Source of the DNA: Caldisericota bacterium | GTDB taxonomy: Bacteria; Caldisericota; Caldisericia; B22-G15 | Reading direction: 5' to 3' | Assembly: GCA_003648245.1 (NCBI GenBank) | Contig: QMOO01000050.1 | Span: 1-8,117, forward strand | DNA length: 8,117 bases | Shown: one piece after another, positions 6,325 to 8,117 of the stretch | How the letters are laid out: each line of letters starts with the position of its first letter | How positions within the stretch are numbered: the stretch's first letter is position 1 | Position numbers and translations under genes: made by a program | The notes under the pieces: generated by a model | What the model saw: the letters and a program-made list of their open reading frames with translations, nothing else | What the model was told of the DNA's origin: nothing | Database searches by the model: none

Positions 6325-7640
6325 GAGAAAAATTTGTGAAACTTGTTGAACAAAGTGGAGCAAGTGGTGAACTTTTAATACTTAACATCGATAAGTTATC
6401 CCTCTCCTTTGAGAATGGTAAATTTAAAAATATTGAGGAAGGAAAAAGTGGAGGTATTGCTGTAAGAGTTATAAAAGATGGAAAACTCGGTTTTTCCTTT
6501 TCAACTGATACAGAAGATGTTGAATCAGTTGTAAACGAGAGTCTTACAGTTTCAAAATTCGGTGATAAGGTTGATTTTCAGTTTGTAGAAGATGGAAGCG
6601 TTGATAAAAAGAATTTTTATGATGAGAGAATAGAGAAGGAGGAGAGAAAGAAATTTATAGAAGAGGGAGAAAAGGTCATAGAAGAATTAAAGGCATTTAA
6701 GAAGGAGATAGAACCTTTCTTCTATATGGAAAGGGATATTATAACCAAAGACATAATTACCACAAATGGTTTCCAAGGCAGGGTTAGAAAAACCGTAATT
6801 TTCTTTGCTCTTGGTGGCCAGATTATGAGAGAAGGAGATTTTCTTACCATTTACGATTCAAAGAGTTTCTCCAGTATGGATTTAGTCAATATAGATAGTA
6901 GTGTGGAGAGGGTTAAGGAACAGTTTATAAATGCCGAGAAAACCACAACTATAGAGACAGGAACCTATCCTGTTATATTCACACCTAAAGCTACCTCCCT
7001 GCTTCTTCTTCCTCTCTCCCTTGCTCTTAATGGAAGATATATTGTTAAGGGTTTATCACTTTTAAAGGATAAGATTGGAGAAAAAATCTTTAGTGAAAGT
7101 CTTTCTGTTTATGACAAACCTCTCCTTGTAGGTGGTGCCGGTTCCATGGAGATAGACGATGAGGGTTCCATTACCAGGGAGAAGGTTCTCATAGATAAGG
7201 GTGTTGTAAGAAGTTTTCTTACAGATCTTGATAGTGGAAAGAAACTTTCCCTTGGAGGAGGAAATGCTTTAAAGAAAAAGGGACTGACAGGAGAGATAGA
7301 TCTTGAAACAATGCCCTCACCTTCATTCACCAATACTGTGATTGAAGAAGGTAAGGAGGAATATATAAATCTTCTGAGAAGTATAAAGAAAGGGCTTATT
7401 ATTGATTCTCTTATGGGGGTTATGATGGGTAATGTGCTTGGCGGCGAAGTAAATGGAAATATTGAGCTTGGATTTCTTGTTGAAAATGGAGAAATAGTGG
7501 GAAGAGTAAAGAATGCAACCCTCAAGTTGAATATTTTTAAGGATCTTACAGAAGTTTATCCATCAAAGGAAAGAGAGTGGTATGATTCAACACTCTCACC
7601 CTACCTTCTAATTCCAAGGGTTTCTGTCTCAGGTAAATAA
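6321..7640 (+). CDS. tldE: TldE/PmbA family protein (non-catalytic partner of TldD)
   Basis: This 439-residue protein is homologous in layout to TldD but lacks the zinc site. The segment that aligns with HEAFGH of TldD (both begin PVxx, P227 in TldD and P217 here) reads LPLSLA at about 230-235. This is the hallmark of TldE/PmbA, the partner that completes the heterodimer without its own metal. Family-typical segments are SLSFENGKFKNIEEG near the N-terminus, LVGGAGSMEIDDEGSITREK, SFLTDLDSGKKLSLGGGNA and SLMGVMMGNVLGGEVNGNIE. Translation starts at ATG within the ATGA overlap with tldD. No frameshift or internal deletion is seen. The gene ends 20 nt before the stop of the convergent stalk-domain gene. 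The symbol pmbA is also used. Confidence 0.93.
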   Translation: MREKFVKLVEQSGASGELLILNIDKLSLSFENGKFKNIEEGKSGGIAVRVIKDGKLGFSFSTDTEDVESVVNESLTVSKFGDKVDFQFVEDGSVDKKNFYDERIEKEERKKFIEEGEKVIEELKAFKKEIEPFFYMERDIITKDIITTNGFQGRVRKTVIFFALGGQIMREGDFLTIYDSKSFSSMDLVNIDSSVERVKEQFINAEKTTTIETGTYPVIFTPKATSLLLLPLSLALNGRYIVKGLSLLKDKIGEKIFSESLSVYDKPLLVGGAGSMEIDDEGSITREKVLIDKGVVRSFLTDLDSGKKLSLGGGNALKKKGLTGEIDLETMPSPSFTNTVIEEGKEEYINLLRSIKKGLIIDSLMGVMMGNVLGGEVNGNIELGFLVENGEIVGRVKNATLKLNIFKDLTEVYPSKEREWYDSTLSPYLLIPRVSVSGK

Positions 7641-7645
7641 TTTTC

Positions 7646-7674
7646 TGGAGGAGGAGGAAACTACTCCTCCTCCA
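7646..7674. terminator. 11-bp hairpin between convergent genes, possible weak terminator
   Basis: TGGAGGAGGAG (7646-7656) pairs perfectly with CTCCTCCTCCA (7664-7674) around the 7-nt loop 7657-7663. It lies 5 nt past the tldE stop. On the plus strand the tail is TTGTTATTA, a poor U-tract; on the minus strand the tail is A-rich with no U-tract. The right arm encodes the final Met-Glu-Glu-Glu codons of the minus-strand gene, and its TAG stop is in the loop. Position favours ending tldE transcription, but the tail is weak. Confidence 0.45.
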
Positions 7675-8117
7675 TTGTTATTATCACCTTTCTTAAGACA
7701 GGATCCCAGCCTACATCTGCACCAAAGGTTTCTGCTATAAATCTAATTGGAACAAAGGTTCTTCCAGGTGGTTTTATTTCAGGAGCTGCATCAAGATAAA
7801 CCTTACTTCCATCAATGAGTGCCTCGTTCTTTCCAATGTAAAGTGTTATCTTCTTACCCTTAAAGTAAATGTAAACCTCTTTAACTTTCCCCGTCTTTGG
7901 CCAGTAGTCCACAGTTGCCCCAAGTCCCTCTGATATAAACCTTAATGGAACCATTGTTCTTCCAGGTGGTTTAATGTATGGAGCTGCATCAAGAGTATAT
8001 ACTTCTCCATTTATATATGCAGTCACACTCCCGATAAACAGTTCAATAACAGTTTTCTTTACCTTTGGAACCACACTTACACTTACATCAACTTCTCTCT
8101 CCCCACCATTTCCAGAT
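7661..8117 (-). CDS. Stalk-domain (copper amine oxidase N-terminal-like) protein, C-terminal part (cut by window edge)
   Basis: The frame is open from the right edge to TAG at 7661-7663, about 152 residues. The visible part begins SGNGGEREVDVSVSVVPKVKK, a beta-rich linker, then two copies of a module with the pattern DAAPxIKPPGRTxVPxRFI followed by GAxVxxW/D. This matches the copper amine oxidase N1 (stalk) domain family, in which tandem copies close many secreted or cell-surface proteins of anaerobic bacteria. It is not evidence of amine oxidase activity or copper binding. A GTG at 8074 could be read as a start, but it has no ribosome binding site and the frame continues upstream without a stop, so the protein is larger and begins outside the window. 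Any signal peptide would be off-window. The main N-terminal function is unknown. Confidence 0.82.
   Translation of the reverse strand, partial: SGNGGEREVDVSVSVVPKVKKTVIELFIGSVTAYINGEVYTLDAAPYIKPPGRTMVPLRFISEGLGATVDYWPKTGKVKEVYIYFKGKKITLYIGKNEALIDGSKVYLDAAPEIKPPGRTFVPIRFIAETFGADVGWDPVLRKVIITMEEE
7758..7994 (-). repeat. Tandem 198-bp (66-residue) repeat within the stalk-domain gene
   Basis: Two blocks recur exactly 198 bp apart. A 17-bp block occurs at 7758-7774 and 7956-7972 (encoding the PPGRT region), and a 15-bp block at 7782-7796 and 7980-7994 (encoding the LDAAP region). Both keep the same reading frame, so the C-terminal half consists of two 66-residue modules. Identical DNA across the core suggests either recent duplication or strong constraint on this motif. 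Confidence 0.8.

Noticed and set aside
7109..7525. A 138-codon open frame on the minus strand
   Set aside because: It is antisense to tldE, which is a full-length family member in the other strand. Its Ser/Pro/Phe-rich composition is what the complement of this purine-rich gene gives, and it has no recognisable domain.
7661..8117. True copper amine oxidase
   Set aside because: Only the N1-type stalk modules are present. No catalytic topaquinone-type domain or copper-binding histidines are visible, so the domain name should not be read as an activity.
1..8117. CRISPR array, insertion sequence, prophage or transposon signs
   Set aside because: No regularly spaced repeats, transposase, integrase or terminal inverted repeats were seen. 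Composition and codon use look even across the genes.

Overview
The window looks like chromosome from a low-GC, anaerobic, probably thermophilic bacterium. The signs are frequent AGA, AGG and ATA codons, strong GGAGG ribosome binding sites, tight gene packing, a four-subunit pyruvate-type ferredoxin oxidoreductase and a split glycine dehydrogenase (GcvPA type). The content suggests Thermotogota, Caldisericota, Dictyoglomota or a similar deep lineage. That placement is inferred from gene content only, since nothing could be searched.

Layout: four blocks. (1) Positions 1-1661, minus strand: the start of a glycine cleavage operon, gcvT-gcvH-gcvPA, with gcvPA cut by the left edge. (2) Positions 1713-4791, minus strand: porC-porD-porA-porB (gamma, delta, alpha, beta), encoding a 2-oxoacid:ferredoxin oxidoreductase, most likely for pyruvate. 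A clear intrinsic terminator (1675-1707) lies between porB and gcvT. (3) Positions 4945-7640, plus strand: tldD-tldE, encoding a two-subunit metalloprotease, divergent from por across a 153-bp AT-rich region that carries candidate promoters for both directions and a 9-bp inverted repeat. (4) Positions 7661-8117, minus strand: the C-terminal end of a probably extracellular protein with two copper-amine-oxidase-N-type (stalk) domains. It converges on tldE across a perfect 11-bp hairpin.

How the genes fit together: POR links pyruvate to acetyl-CoA, CO2 and reduced ferredoxin. The glycine cleavage system links glycine to CO2, ammonia and methylene-tetrahydrofolate. Glycine and pyruvate are joined through serine, so the por-gcv neighbourhood fits amino-acid fermentation or, run in reverse, one-carbon assimilation. 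No enzyme visible here settles the direction. TldD/TldE has no evident metabolic tie to por.

All the genes belong to known families and I see no undescribed system. The points most worth a second look are the possible gcv promoter embedded in the por terminator, the doubtful porC start, the inverted repeat overlapping the tldD promoter, and the truncated stalk-domain gene whose apparent GTG start is probably false.
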